Source of the DNA: an uncultured Centipeda sp.
GTDB taxonomy: Bacteria > Bacillota > Negativicutes > Selenomonadales > Selenomonadaceae
Assembly (NCBI GenBank): GCA_937925565.1
Contig: CALALM010000353.1
Location: 1 to 11,148 of the forward strand
Length of the DNA: 11,148 bases
Direction of reading: 5' to 3'
Shown here: one piece after another, positions 1 to 6,157 of the stretch
Numbering within the stretch: position 1 is the first letter of the stretch
Layout of the letters: every line of letters starts with the position of its first letter
The notes under the pieces: generated by a model
Databases searched by the model: none
What the model was told of the DNA's origin: nothing
What the model saw: the letters and a program-made list of their open reading frames with translations, nothing else
Position numbers and translations under genes: made by a program

Positions 1-315
1 GTACGGATTCGCGACCTGTCCCGTGATGCAGACCATCGGCACGGAGTCCATATGCGCCGTCGCGATGCCCGTCACGAGATTCGTTGCTCCGGGGCCCGAG
101 GTCGCAAACGCGACGCCGACCTTGCCCGAGGCGCGGGCATAGCCGTCCGCCGCATGCGCCGCCCCCTGTTCGTGGCGCGTCAGGATATGCGGAAATTTCA
201 TTTTATAAACTTCATCGTAGAGCGTAAGGACAGCACCGCCCGGATAGCCGAACACAACCTCAACGCCCTCCGTCTTGAGGCTCTCCAAGAGAGCACGTGC
301 ACCATTCATCTGCAA
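1..315 (-). CDS. ilvB: Acetolactate synthase large subunit, N-terminal 105 residues (partial)
   Basis: This is the N-terminal end of the thiamine-diphosphate enzyme that condenses two pyruvates, or pyruvate and 2-oxobutyrate, in the first common step of valine, leucine and isoleucine synthesis. The gene runs off the left edge of the window. Visible family motifs are GYPGG at residues 23-27, RHEQGA with the catalytic glutamate at about residue 49, and SGPGATN at 73-79. The start is taken as TTG at 315, giving [14 protein letters not shown], because AGGAGG (323-328) lies 7 bases upstream and the result matches the usual MKLNGA-type N-terminus. The ATG at 309 would leave a 13-base spacing. It has its own promoter and leader (see 339-443), so it is probably transcribed separately from comF. 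Other TPP enzymes of the same fold (for example pyruvate oxidase) are less likely given the N-terminal match, but the decisive C-terminal part is outside the window. Confidence 0.93.
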   Translation of the reverse strand, partial: MQMNGARALLESLKTEGVEVVFGYPGGAVLTLYDEVYKMKFPHILTRHEQGAAHAADGYARASGKVGVAFATSGPGATNLVTGIATAHMDSVPMVCITGQVANPY

Positions 316-338
316 TAGAACCCCTCCTAAACAGCAAC

Positions 339-382
339 AGTACCAATCATGTTGCCCATGCAGGGTTTCACAGATCGGTACT
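339..382 (-). promoter_or_regulatory. Leader hairpin of ilvB
   Basis: Between the ilvB promoter and its ribosome binding site the RNA can form a 10-base-pair stem with one G-U pair. The arms are 373-382 (AGTACCGATC on the minus strand) and 339-348 (GATTGGTACT). The 24-base interior can form a further CCC/GGG stem. The structure ends about 10 bases before the AGGAGG. It is not followed by a T-run, so it is not a terminator. The leader is about 93 bases, too short for a T-box. It may control ilvB translation or mRNA stability, or be a DNA operator; that role is inference. Confidence 0.5.
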
Positions 383-414
383 TTCGATGGAATCCCCCAT
401 AATAACACACTTTC

Positions 415-443
415 ATTATAGGGCTTTCCTTCCTTTTTTACAA
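415..443 (-). promoter_or_regulatory. Promoter of ilvB
   Basis: On the minus strand a perfect -10 TATAAT (415-420) is preceded by TTGTAA (438-443) with a 17-base spacer. The predicted start lies near 408, giving a leader of about 93 bases before the ilvB TTG codon. The promoter begins only 16 bases after the comF stop codon, and no terminator is visible between the two genes. Confidence 0.7.
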
Positions 444-459
444 GTATTACCGCGTCTGC

Positions 460-1110
460 TCAGAGGTGCCCGCTCGCCAGAACAAACGCGTAGATACGCT
501 GTGCGCCCGCGCACTTCAAGACACGGGCACACTCCGTCAGCGTTGCTCCCGTTGTCATGATATCATCGACGAGCAGGATATCCTGTCCTGTGACATCCGC
601 GCCCTCAGTGACGGCAAAGGCACCGCGCAGCTCTTTTTGGCGTTCCGCGCGCGTGCGCTCGTAGAGCGGCGCCGTCTCACGTGTGCGGATGAGCAGCGAA
701 CAAACGTCGATGTCATGTGCCGCGAGCCATGGTGCAAAGATCTCCTCCACCTGATTAAAGCCGCGCATACGTGCACGCTCCGGCGCGAGAGGAACGGGAA
801 CGGCGGTCAGTGTGCGTGGAAGCCCTGCGAGAGCCTGCTCCCCTGCCGCCAGGATTGCATGCAGGGCGGGAAGCACGGATTTCTTCTTCTGATATTTCAG
901 CGCGCGCAGGAGATCGCGCACGCTCTCCCGATAGTGCGCAAATGCCCGGATCCCCGCAAGATATTCCCGTGCCTCTCGCGGACACGCAATCGTATGCAGA
1001 CCGACGAGACACACTGCACAATCCGCGCAGAATGCACCCCTGTGCTCGACATAGGCAGAGCAGTTCGGACAGCGCGGTGGGAAGAGAAAATTCAGGAATA
1101 TTGAAAACAC
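460..1110 (-). CDS. comF: ComF family phosphoribosyltransferase-like protein
   Basis: Cytoplasmic protein of the ComF/GntX family, needed for DNA uptake steps of natural transformation in the species studied; its exact reaction is not settled. At the N-terminus a zinc-ribbon-like set of cysteines (C14, C17, C28, C31, with an extra C34) follows the typical FLFPPRC opening. The middle has VPVPL (104-108) and RGFNQ (116-120), both family signatures, and the PRPP-binding loop ILLVDDIMTTGAT is at 178-190. Length, 216 residues, is normal. The start is taken as GTG at 1110 because GGAG lies 8 bases upstream, and because the predicted transcription start (about 1126) falls at or just inside the alternative ATG at 1128, which would add MLGEIN. 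It stands alone: the next gene, ilvB, has its own promoter, and the upstream side is a divergent promoter region. No other competence gene is in the window, so a role in transformation here is inferred from family only. Confidence 0.9.
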   Translation of the reverse strand: MFSIFLNFLFPPRCPNCSAYVEHRGAFCADCAVCLVGLHTIACPREAREYLAGIRAFAHYRESVRDLLRALKYQKKKSVLPALHAILAAGEQALAGLPRTLTAVPVPLAPERARMRGFNQVEEIFAPWLAAHDIDVCSLLIRTRETAPLYERTRAERQKELRGAFAVTEGADVTGQDILLVDDIMTTGATLTECARVLKCAGAQRIYAFVLASGHL

Positions 1111-1132
1111 ATTTATTTCTCCAAGCATTCCA

Positions 1133-1160
1133 AGGATAGCGTCAAAAAAGTATTGCGCAA
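1133..1160 (-). promoter_or_regulatory. Probable comF promoter
   Basis: On the minus strand TTGCGC (1155-1160) and TATCCT (1133-1138) are separated by 16 bases. The elements are modest (three and four of six consensus positions), but the predicted start near 1126 fits the GTG start chosen for comF. The -35 is half of the palindrome TTGCGCAA, which also serves the divergent promoter. Confidence 0.4.
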
Positions 1161-1181
1161 AAGCTCTGTTTATGATATGAT
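1153..1181 (+). promoter_or_regulatory. Divergent promoter of the plus-strand transcript
   Basis: On the plus strand TTGCGC (1153-1158), a 17-base spacer and TATGAT (1176-1181) form a plausible sigma-A-type promoter. It fires away from comF toward a strong ribosome binding site (1229-1234) and an intrinsic terminator (1578-1615), neither of which is explained by any minus-strand gene. Confidence 0.5.
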
Positions 1182-1206
1182 AAACGCAGGAAAAGAGATA
1201 TATCTC
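1168..1206. repeat. Two palindromes at the divergent promoter
   Basis: GTTTATGATATGATAAAC (1168-1185) is an imperfect palindrome, 16 of 18 positions symmetrical, overlapping the plus-strand -10. GAGATATATCTC (1195-1206) is a perfect 12-base palindrome just after the predicted plus-strand start. Either could be an operator; the second could instead be a 5' hairpin of the transcript. No regulator is identified. Confidence 0.4.
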
Positions 1207-1242
1207 CCAAAAACTTGAAGATGAAGGAAAGGAGAATGTCTA

Positions 1243-1566
1243 TTGACACAATTTTTCCGGCGCGGTGACTATGCCCCCTGATGGGAATGCATCTTTGAAG
1301 AAGAGTGGAGACAGCAAACGTATATCGCTGATCTCATATGGCATTGCATTGGCAAGGAATGGCTACAGCGCCGTCATCCCCGCATGATCGGGTGAGTGAC
1401 AATTTCTCTGTACGATTCGTTTTTCGAAAACCTGGCGCGCAAATTGGATGATGTTAGAGATCTCCAAAACGGTTTCAGCTGAACGTACAATACAGGCTCG
1501 TATGGATATAGGTGTCTGTGCGAAGTAAAACAACTGAATAAGGAACGTGTTCAATTTTTATGCTAA
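1243..1566 (+). pseudogene. Unrecognised 107-codon frame interrupted by three TGA codons
   Basis: A strong ribosome binding site, AAAGGAG ending at 1234, precedes a TTG codon at 1243 by 8 bases. The frame opens LTQFFRRGDYAP and closes with TAA at 1564-1566, twelve bases before a terminator stem. It contains no TAA or TAG before that, but TGA occurs at 1279, 1393 and 1480 (codons 13, 51 and 80). The text between the stops looks protein-like: WECIFEEEWRQQTYIADL, then GKEWLQRRHPRMIG, then SLYDSFFENLARKLDDV. I do not recognise the family. The simplest reading is a decayed small gene that kept its promoter, ribosome binding site and terminator. Alternatives are a roughly 430-base non-coding RNA whose frame is accidental, or UGA recoding. 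The first TGA lies in a would-be XWEC motif, but I see no convincing selenocysteine-insertion hairpin after it. Codon use is less GC-rich than in neighbouring genes. Confidence 0.35.
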
Positions 1567-1577
1567 TAACGATCTAA

Positions 1578-1615
1578 CCGGCAGCTTGCTCGAAACAGAG
1601 CGGCTGTCGGTTTTT
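1578..1615 (+). terminator. Intrinsic terminator of the plus-strand transcript
   Basis: CCGGCAGC (1578-1585) pairs with GCTGTCGG (1603-1610) with one G-U. An inner GCTC/GAGC stem (1588-1591 with 1598-1601) lies inside it, and five T residues follow. The flanking AA at 1576-1577 can extend the stem. On the minus strand the hairpin is preceded by A residues and followed by a poor T-tract, so it points to plus-strand transcription. Weak bidirectional use at the end of sua5 is possible. Confidence 0.7.
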
Positions 1616-1642
1616 GATTGCGTGGGGCACACACGGCTCACT

Positions 1643-2695
1643 TCACACAAAACGAATATCTCCGCCGCTTGCCTTGCGCAGACGGTTCATAATGGCAAGC
1701 CCGAGACCGACCGCACCTGTGCCCTCGGCGAGGAGTGAGGTGACGGGCAGATCGTCGAAGCGGCGGAGCGCGTCGTAGAGGCATGCGGCAAATGCGCTGT
1801 GGTTGCCGCGTGCCCCACAGTTGTACACACGTTCTGCGGGAGCGATGTCGCACAGAGCCGTCAGTGTCTCATTGCTTGCGATAACGGCAGGTAGCCCCCC
1901 TGCCGCCGTACGATGCAGGATCTCCTCCCGCAATGCCGCTGCAACATCTGTCCCCGCCCCCACATAGACCGTGAGTGGTGCACGCGGCGCGTAGTGCGTA
2001 TATTTCATCCCCGGTGCACGCGGTACTTCATCCTCCGCCGTGAGTGCGTTATCCATTCGCACAATAACGTGAGGCAGTTCCATCGCGATCATCTCTCGCG
2101 TAACGGCACCGGGGCGGAGGATCGTAAGAGCCCCCTCCTCCGTGCAGTCAACGATGGTCGACTCCACGCCGAGGCGACAGCTCCCACCGTCGAGGATGAG
2201 CGGGATACGCCCTGCCATATCCTCGTAAACCATCGCCGCCGTCGTCGGACTCGGACGCCCCGAGGTATTCGCGGACGGCGCGGCGATCGGCACGCCCGCC
2301 GCACGGATCAAGTGGCGCGCGATGGTGTTGTCGGGACAACGTACGCCGACGGTTGCGAGCCCGCCCGTCACGATGTCGGGGATGTGCGCGGCTTTCGGCA
2401 GGATGACGGTGAGGGGGCCGGGGGCAAATGCGGTGAGGAGATGTGCGGCAGTTGGCGGAACGTCGGAGGCAATCTCATATGCCATCATAAGATCGGCAAT
2501 GTGAAGGATGAGCGGATTGTCAGAGGGGCGTCCCTTCGCCTCGTAGATACGCGTGCACGCCGCCGCATCGAGCCCGTTCGCGCCGAGTCCGTACACGGTT
2601 TCCGTCGGAAACGCGACGAGCGCACTGCTGCGAATGAGATCAGCGGCACGCTCGAAATCTGCGGGCGCAGTCGGACGAAGAATCTCCGTGTCCAT
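1643..2695 (-). CDS. sua5: L-threonylcarbamoyladenylate synthase (two-domain Sua5 type)
   Basis: Makes threonylcarbamoyl-AMP from threonine, bicarbonate and ATP, the first step of the t6A37 modification of tRNAs that read ANN codons. The catalytic YrdC-like domain spans about residues 10-200. It shows TETVYGLG (31-38), KGRPSDNPL (54-62), PSANTSG (140-146) and a GVESTIVD segment (176-183). The linker PGMKYTHYAP (228-237), typical of Sua5, joins it to a C-terminal Sua5 domain (238-350). At 350 residues it is the long Sua5/YwlC form rather than the single-domain TsaC. ATG at 2695 follows AAAGGAGG by about 6 bases. It is probably the last gene of the prfA-prmC-sua5 series, although a repeat of about 75 bases (2724-2798) lies in the gap to prmC. 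No strong terminator follows on its own strand. Confidence 0.95.
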   Translation of the reverse strand: MDTEILRPTAPADFERAADLIRSSALVAFPTETVYGLGANGLDAAACTRIYEAKGRPSDNPLILHIADLMMAYEIASDVPPTAAHLLTAFAPGPLTVILPKAAHIPDIVTGGLATVGVRCPDNTIARHLIRAAGVPIAAPSANTSGRPSPTTAAMVYEDMAGRIPLILDGGSCRLGVESTIVDCTEEGALTILRPGAVTREMIAMELPHVIVRMDNALTAEDEVPRAPGMKYTHYAPRAPLTVYVGAGTDVAAALREEILHRTAAGGLPAVIASNETLTALCDIAPAERVYNCGARGNHSAFAACLYDALRRFDDLPVTSLLAEGTGAVGLGLAIMNRLRKASGGDIRFV

Positions 2696-2723
2696 CGTGT
2701 CCCTCCTTTGATGAAAATTCTAT

Positions 2724-2798
2724 GCCTCTAGGCAGAGGCGCCCCTTCCACCACGCTTCGCGTGGTCCTCCTCCCCCGTCGAAACGGAGGAGGCTTTTT
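2724..2798. repeat. Three-hairpin intergenic element between prmC and sua5
   Basis: Three adjacent palindromes fill the gap. GCCTCT/AGAGGC closes a 4-base loop (2724-2739). ACCACGC/GCGTGGT closes a TTC loop (2749-2765). CCTCCTCC/GGAGGAGG (2766-2773 with 2785-2792) is followed on the plus strand by CTTTTT. This layout, with purine/pyrimidine-rich outer arms around a short GCTTCGC-type hairpin, resembles interspersed intergenic repeats I know from several Firmicutes genomes. On the plus strand it looks like a terminator, but no plus-strand gene ends here, so a mobile or dispersed repeat is a better reading. Copy number elsewhere cannot be seen from this window. Confidence 0.6.
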
Positions 2799-2813
2799 AC
2801 AGCATATGGGCTT

Positions 2814-3692
2814 CTATTGTGTATACCCCACAACGACTCTCTCAATGCCCGCAAGATCCTTCAACATCTCCGTTCGCACGATGCGCGGATGCGCGATTGC
2901 AAGTTCTGCGACGGCTTTCGCCTCGTCCATCCCGACCTCGACGGCGATCGCACCGCCATCTTTGAGAAGTGTAGGCGCGTCTGCCATCAGGCGGCGATAG
3001 ATGTCCAGCCCGTCGGCGCCGCCGTCGAGCGCGAGATGCGGCTCATAGCGGCATACCTCCGGCATCAACTCCGCAATATCTGCCGAGGGAATATAGGGCG
3101 GATTCGAGAGGATCATATCGTAGCTGCGCCCCGCGAGCGGTACGAGCAGATCGCCCACATGAACGTCGAGGCGCTCCGTCAGCCCGAGTTTCTCTGCATT
3201 TTCCCGTGCGACCGCAGCGGCTGCGGGTGAGATATCGACGACATCCGCACATGCCCCCTCCGTATAATGAATCACGGAGAGCGCAATCGCACCTGTGCCC
3301 GTCCCGATATCGGCAATCCGAAGATCATCCGCACCTCCGTCCGTACGCGCGCGCAGAAAGTCCAGAGCACACTGTACGAGCACCTCGGTATCGGGGCGCG
3401 GGATGAGCGTATCGCGCGTGACACGAAAGTCGAGCCCCATAAATTCGCGTCGTCCGAGCACATAGGCGAGCGGCACATGCGCCGCTCGCTCTTTTACATA
3501 GGCACGAAACCGCGCGAGTTCATCCGGTTCGAGCGGCTCATCAAAGTGCACATAGAGATACATCCGATCTCTGCCGAGCACAGCGGAGAGCAGTACCTCC
3601 GCGTCGAGGCGCGGACTCTCAATGCCATGCTCGTGAAAGAAATCGGTCGTCCACGTAAGGAGTCGCGCTATCGTCCAAACAGCATCTGCCAT
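2814..3692 (-). CDS. prmC: Peptide chain release factor N(5)-glutamine methyltransferase
   Basis: Uses S-adenosylmethionine to methylate the glutamine of the GGQ motif in release factors 1 and 2, which is needed for efficient peptide release. An N-terminal helical domain (about 1-85) recognises the factor. The Rossmann methyltransferase domain has IPRPDTE (97-103), the SAM loop DIGTGTGAIAL (128-138), an acidic residue after beta-2 (D153) and the substrate-binding NPPYIP (197-202), diagnostic of glutamine methyltransferases. Length, 292 residues, is normal. Its ATG overlaps the prfA stop by one base (TGATG), so translation is probably coupled, and its substrate RF1 is the product of the gene directly upstream. 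An AGGTG-like binding site lies in the end of prfA. Confidence 0.96.
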   Translation of the reverse strand: MADAVWTIARLLTWTTDFFHEHGIESPRLDAEVLLSAVLGRDRMYLYVHFDEPLEPDELARFRAYVKERAAHVPLAYVLGRREFMGLDFRVTRDTLIPRPDTEVLVQCALDFLRARTDGGADDLRIADIGTGTGAIALSVIHYTEGACADVVDISPAAAAVARENAEKLGLTERLDVHVGDLLVPLAGRSYDMILSNPPYIPSADIAELMPEVCRYEPHLALDGGADGLDIYRRLMADAPTLLKDGGAIAVEVGMDEAKAVAELAIAHPRIVRTEMLKDLAGIERVVVGYTQ

Positions 3693-4756
3693 CAGTTCAC
3701 CTGTTTCAGGCGCTCTGCCTGATCCGCCGTGATGAGTCCCGCGAGAATCTCATCCAGCTCACCGTCAAGCACGGCGTCGATCTTGTAAAGCGTCAGACCG
3801 ATGCGGTGATCGGTCACACGTCCCTGCGGAAAATTGTACGTGCGGATGCGCTCGCTGCGGTCGCCCGAACCGACCTGACTGCGGCGGTCAGCGGCGACGG
3901 CATCCGCCTGCTCCTGTTGTGCGCGGTCATAGAGGCGCGCACGCAAGACCTTCATTGCCTTTTCGCGGTTCTTGAGCTGCGACTTTTCATCCTGACACTG
4001 CACGACAATGCCCGTCGGTATGTGCGTGATGCGAATCGCCGTTTCCGTGCGGTTGACGTACTGCCCGCCTGCTCCCGAGGCACAGTAGGTATCGATGCGC
4101 AGATCGCTGCTGTCGATCGTGACCTCGACCTCCTCTGCCTCGGGCAGGACGGCGACCGTGACTGCTGAGGTATGGATACGCCCGCCCGACTCGGTGACGG
4201 GGATGCGCTGCACGCGATGCGTGCCGCTCTCGTATTTCAGACGACTGTACGCGCCTGCACCGCTGACAAGAAAGGAAATTTCCTTAAAGCCCCCGATCTC
4301 CGTCGGATTGCTGCTGAGGATCTCCGTCCGCCAGCCCTGCCGCTCGGCGTAGCGCGCATACATGCGAAAGAGGCTCGCGGCAAAGAGCGCCGCCTCCTCC
4401 CCACCGACGCCGCCGCGAATCTCGACAATGACATTCTTGTCATCGTTCGGATCGCGCGGCAGAAGTAGGATAGGAAGCTCCTCCGCGAGCTGATCGCGGC
4501 GCGCCTCTGCCTCGGCGATTTCCTCGACGAGCATCTCCTTCATCTCGGCATCTGCCTCGGCGAGCATCTCCTTGTCCTCTTCGATGGTGCAGAGCGCCTG
4601 CTTGTACGCATCATACGCCTCAATAATGGGGGTCAGCGCCGCATGCTCACGTGTATAGCGCTGCCACTTCTCCATATCCGCCATCACGTCCGGATCGCTC
4701 AGCAGTGCCTCAAGTTCATGATATTTATCCGCAACGGCGTTCAGTTTGCTGAGCAC
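3692..4756 (-). CDS. prfA: Peptide chain release factor 1
   Basis: RF1 reads UAA and UAG in the ribosomal A site and triggers hydrolysis of peptidyl-tRNA. An N-terminal coiled-coil domain (about 1-100) is followed by GGVGGEEA (115-122), the stop-codon anticodon loop PVT (186-188; the RF1 P-x-T form rather than the SPF of RF2) and the catalytic GGQ (230-232), whose glutamine is the PrmC target. The C-terminal [18 protein letters not shown] segment is typical. At 354 residues it is full length. The start is GTG at 4756, five bases after AAAGGAGA. The gene overlaps the end of the DUF1385 gene by 16 bases and prmC by one, so the three are almost certainly co-transcribed and translationally coupled. 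Confidence 0.97.
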   Translation of the reverse strand: MLSKLNAVADKYHELEALLSDPDVMADMEKWQRYTREHAALTPIIEAYDAYKQALCTIEEDKEMLAEADAEMKEMLVEEIAEAEARRDQLAEELPILLLPRDPNDDKNVIVEIRGGVGGEEAALFAASLFRMYARYAERQGWRTEILSSNPTEIGGFKEISFLVSGAGAYSRLKYESGTHRVQRIPVTESGGRIHTSAVTVAVLPEAEEVEVTIDSSDLRIDTYCASGAGGQYVNRTETAIRITHIPTGIVVQCQDEKSQLKNREKAMKVLRARLYDRAQQEQADAVAADRRSQVGSGDRSERIRTYNFPQGRVTDHRIGLTLYKIDAVLDGELDEILAGLITADQAERLKQVN

Positions 4757-5664
4757 GTTGTCTCCTTTCGATAGTTCCCGCTTCCTGCGGGGATGTCCTC
4801 CGCCGGTAGCACCGCCTTGAGGCTTTCGATCGCGACCTCGATCATCTCATCGGCGGGTGGGCGCGTTGTCAGATACTGCAGCCACAGCCCCGGCGTAATC
4901 AGGATGTGCACAATCCTGTTTTCGCTGCGCCCCGCAAAACGGATGATCTCATAGGAAACGCCTGCGACCACGGGCAGCACGGCGAGGCGGCTCAGGATGC
5001 GCAGCCAGAGATCGGGCCAGCCGAAGAACACATGAAAGACGATGGCGACGACCATAACGATGAGCAAAAAATTTGTCCCGCAACGCGGGTGCAGCCTTGG
5101 GAATTTTTGCACGTTCTCCACCGTCAGCGCCTCGCCTGCCTCATAGCAGTGGATCGTCTTGTGCTCTGCGCCGTGATACTGGAATACGCGGCGAATCCCG
5201 CCCATGAACGAGATGCCCCAGATGTAGAGGAGGAATACCGCGAGGCGGATGCCGCCCTCGATCAGGTTGAACACGATGGGATCGTCCGTATATGCCGCCG
5301 CAAGATGCGCCGCCCCCGTCGGAATGACGATAAAGAGCACACTTGCGAGGACAAGCGCGAAGAGGATCGTCATCGCGATCTCCTTCTTCGTCATCTGCTC
5401 ATCCTCCTCACCCGCCGCCTGCGCGGAGAACGAGAGAGCACGCATGCCGATGACGAGGGACTCCACCATGATGACAGAGCCGCGGATGAGCGGCAGATTG
5501 AGCACGGGGTAGCGGTCGCGGATCGAGGTAACGGGATGCGTCTCCACTTCGATTTCCCCGTTTGGAAGACGCACGGCGGTCGCGGTCTTATTCACGTCGC
5601 GCATCATGACGCCCTCGATCACCGCCTGCCCACCGACTGCAAGATCGGTTATTTTCTTTGGCAT
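4741..5664 (-). CDS. DUF1385 family membrane protein (YqhQ-like)
   Basis: Member of the DUF1385/YqhQ family, commonly found next to rpmE and prfA in Firmicutes; its biochemical function is not established. Family signatures are [12 protein letters not shown] (11-22), [16 protein letters not shown] (163-178), HPRCGTNFL (192-200) and [14 protein letters not shown] (257-270). The conserved histidines, glutamates and cysteines in these motifs suggest a metal site, which is inference. About four hydrophobic segments are visible, near 97-117, 138-155, 198-216 and 224-243, so it is probably an inner-membrane protein. Length 307 residues. ATG at 5664 follows AAGGA at a normal spacing. A strong terminator hairpin ends about 19 bases before this start, so expression probably relies on readthrough from rpmE or on an unseen promoter. 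The 3' end overlaps prfA by 16 bases. Confidence 0.9.
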   Translation of the reverse strand: MPKKITDLAVGGQAVIEGVMMRDVNKTATAVRLPNGEIEVETHPVTSIRDRYPVLNLPLIRGSVIMVESLVIGMRALSFSAQAAGEEDEQMTKKEIAMTILFALVLASVLFIVIPTGAAHLAAAYTDDPIVFNLIEGGIRLAVFLLYIWGISFMGGIRRVFQYHGAEHKTIHCYEAGEALTVENVQKFPRLHPRCGTNFLLIVMVVAIVFHVFFGWPDLWLRILSRLAVLPVVAGVSYEIIRFAGRSENRIVHILITPGLWLQYLTTRPPADEMIEVAIESLKAVLPAEDIPAGSGNYRKETTCSAN

Positions 5665-5683
5665 AGGATTTCCTTACTGTATC

Positions 5684-5721
5684 AAAAAAGAGACTATCAC
5701 ACGATCTCTCGTGCAATAGTC
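5684..5721 (-). terminator. Intrinsic terminator after rpmE
   Basis: On the minus strand arms 5709-5721 and 5692-5704 form a 13-base-pair stem (two G-U pairs) with a GAGA loop, followed at 5684-5689 by six T residues. This is a canonical terminator for rpmE. It ends only 19 bases before the DUF1385 start codon, leaving space for that gene's binding site but not for a promoter of its own downstream of the hairpin. Confidence 0.85.
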
Positions 5722-5780
5722 CCTCCCTGTTGTTGTGCAGTCACGAAACAGGCAAGGCGCTGTGCACCTTACCCGCGCTG

Positions 5781-5981
5781 CTATTTCCGCGCGTAACGCT
5801 TCTGGAACTTCTCGATGCGTCCGCCCGCCTGAACGTCGCGCTGACGCCCCGTGAAGAACGGATGGCACTTCGAGCAGACGTCGATGCGCAGATCCTTCTT
5901 CGTCGAGCCGGTCGTGAACGTATTGCCGCAGCCGCACGTCACCGTCGCCTCGAAGAATTCGGGATGAATGCCCTCTTTCAT
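5781..5981 (-). CDS. rpmE: 50S ribosomal protein L31, zinc-binding type
   Basis: Small protein of the large ribosomal subunit that helps bridge the two subunits. The 66-residue product starts MKEGIHPEF and carries the zinc-binding cysteines of the C+ form (C16, C18, C36, C39), then a basic C-terminus. The ATG at 5981 is chosen because GAGGTG lies 7 bases upstream and because the family starts with MKxGIHP; the frame is open further upstream, but that extension lacks support. It is the first gene after the promoter at 6102-6130, with a structured leader of about 114 bases, and is followed by a strong terminator. Transcription probably continues at a lower level into DUF1385-prfA-prmC. Confidence 0.97.
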   Translation of the reverse strand: MKEGIHPEFFEATVTCGCGNTFTTGSTKKDLRIDVCSKCHPFFTGRQRDVQAGGRIEKFQKRYARK

Positions 5982-6095
5982 GTAGATACACCTCGTTTCT
6001 TTTGCCGGATACAAGCATGCTTGTGCACGCTTGGTTGAACTCGACCTGTCTGGATCGAGAACGAGTCATGGAAACAAACGCCCTGCGTTCATTAC
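5982..6095 (-). promoter_or_regulatory. Structured rpmE leader, possible L31 autoregulatory element
   Basis: The untranslated leader holds three successive hairpins: AACGC/GCGTT around 6077-6089; CTCGA/TCGAG with extra C-C/G-G pairs at 6040-6059; and a 9-base-pair stem with one G-U pair at 6012-6033. The last ends about 20 bases before the GAGGTG binding site. L31 leaders that bind L31 have been described in several bacterial groups. Whether this one belongs to a known class cannot be judged by eye. Confidence 0.45.
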
Positions 6096-6101
6096 CGCGC
6101 A

Positions 6102-6130
6102 AGTATAGCACAAATGGGTGTGTTGTGCAA
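6102..6130 (-). promoter_or_regulatory. Promoter of rpmE
   Basis: On the minus strand TTGCAC (6125-6130), a 17-base spacer and TATACT (6102-6107) form a strong sigma-A-type promoter, with a predicted start near 6095. It begins 27 bases after the stop codon of the upstream flavoprotein gene, with no clear terminator between them. Confidence 0.8.
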
Positions 6131-6157
6131 GTGATTCCTCACATACAGTCCATTCCA

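Noticed and set aside
368..400. Possible 10-residue leader peptide ([10 protein letters not shown]) before ilvB
   Set aside because: No ribosome binding site and no run of Leu, Ile or Val codons as expected of an attenuation peptide for this pathway. No terminator follows.
466..1104. Long open frame on the plus strand opposite comF
   Set aside because: It is the antisense shadow of comF: no family features, Cys/Arg-rich low-complexity product, no ribosome binding site. The same holds for the plus-strand frames at 1913-2731, 4906-5796, 6658-7764 and 9606-10577 opposite sua5, DUF1385, ndh and the amidase.
1271..1387. 38-codon plus-strand frame starting MPPDGNASLKK inside the interrupted frame
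   Set aside because: It lacks a ribosome binding site at a usable distance; the strong AAGGAG at 1229-1234 is too far away. It shows that short protein-like frames arise here by chance, which lowers confidence in the main frame as well.
1363..1554. 63-codon minus-strand frame in the comF-sua5 gap
   Set aside because: No ribosome binding site and no recognisable features. The plus-strand promoter, binding site and terminator in the same stretch support the opposite strand.
5982..6014. N-terminal extension of rpmE from 6014
   Set aside because: L31 proteins start at MKxGIHP, the binding site fits the ATG at 5981, and the extension overlaps the leader hairpin region.
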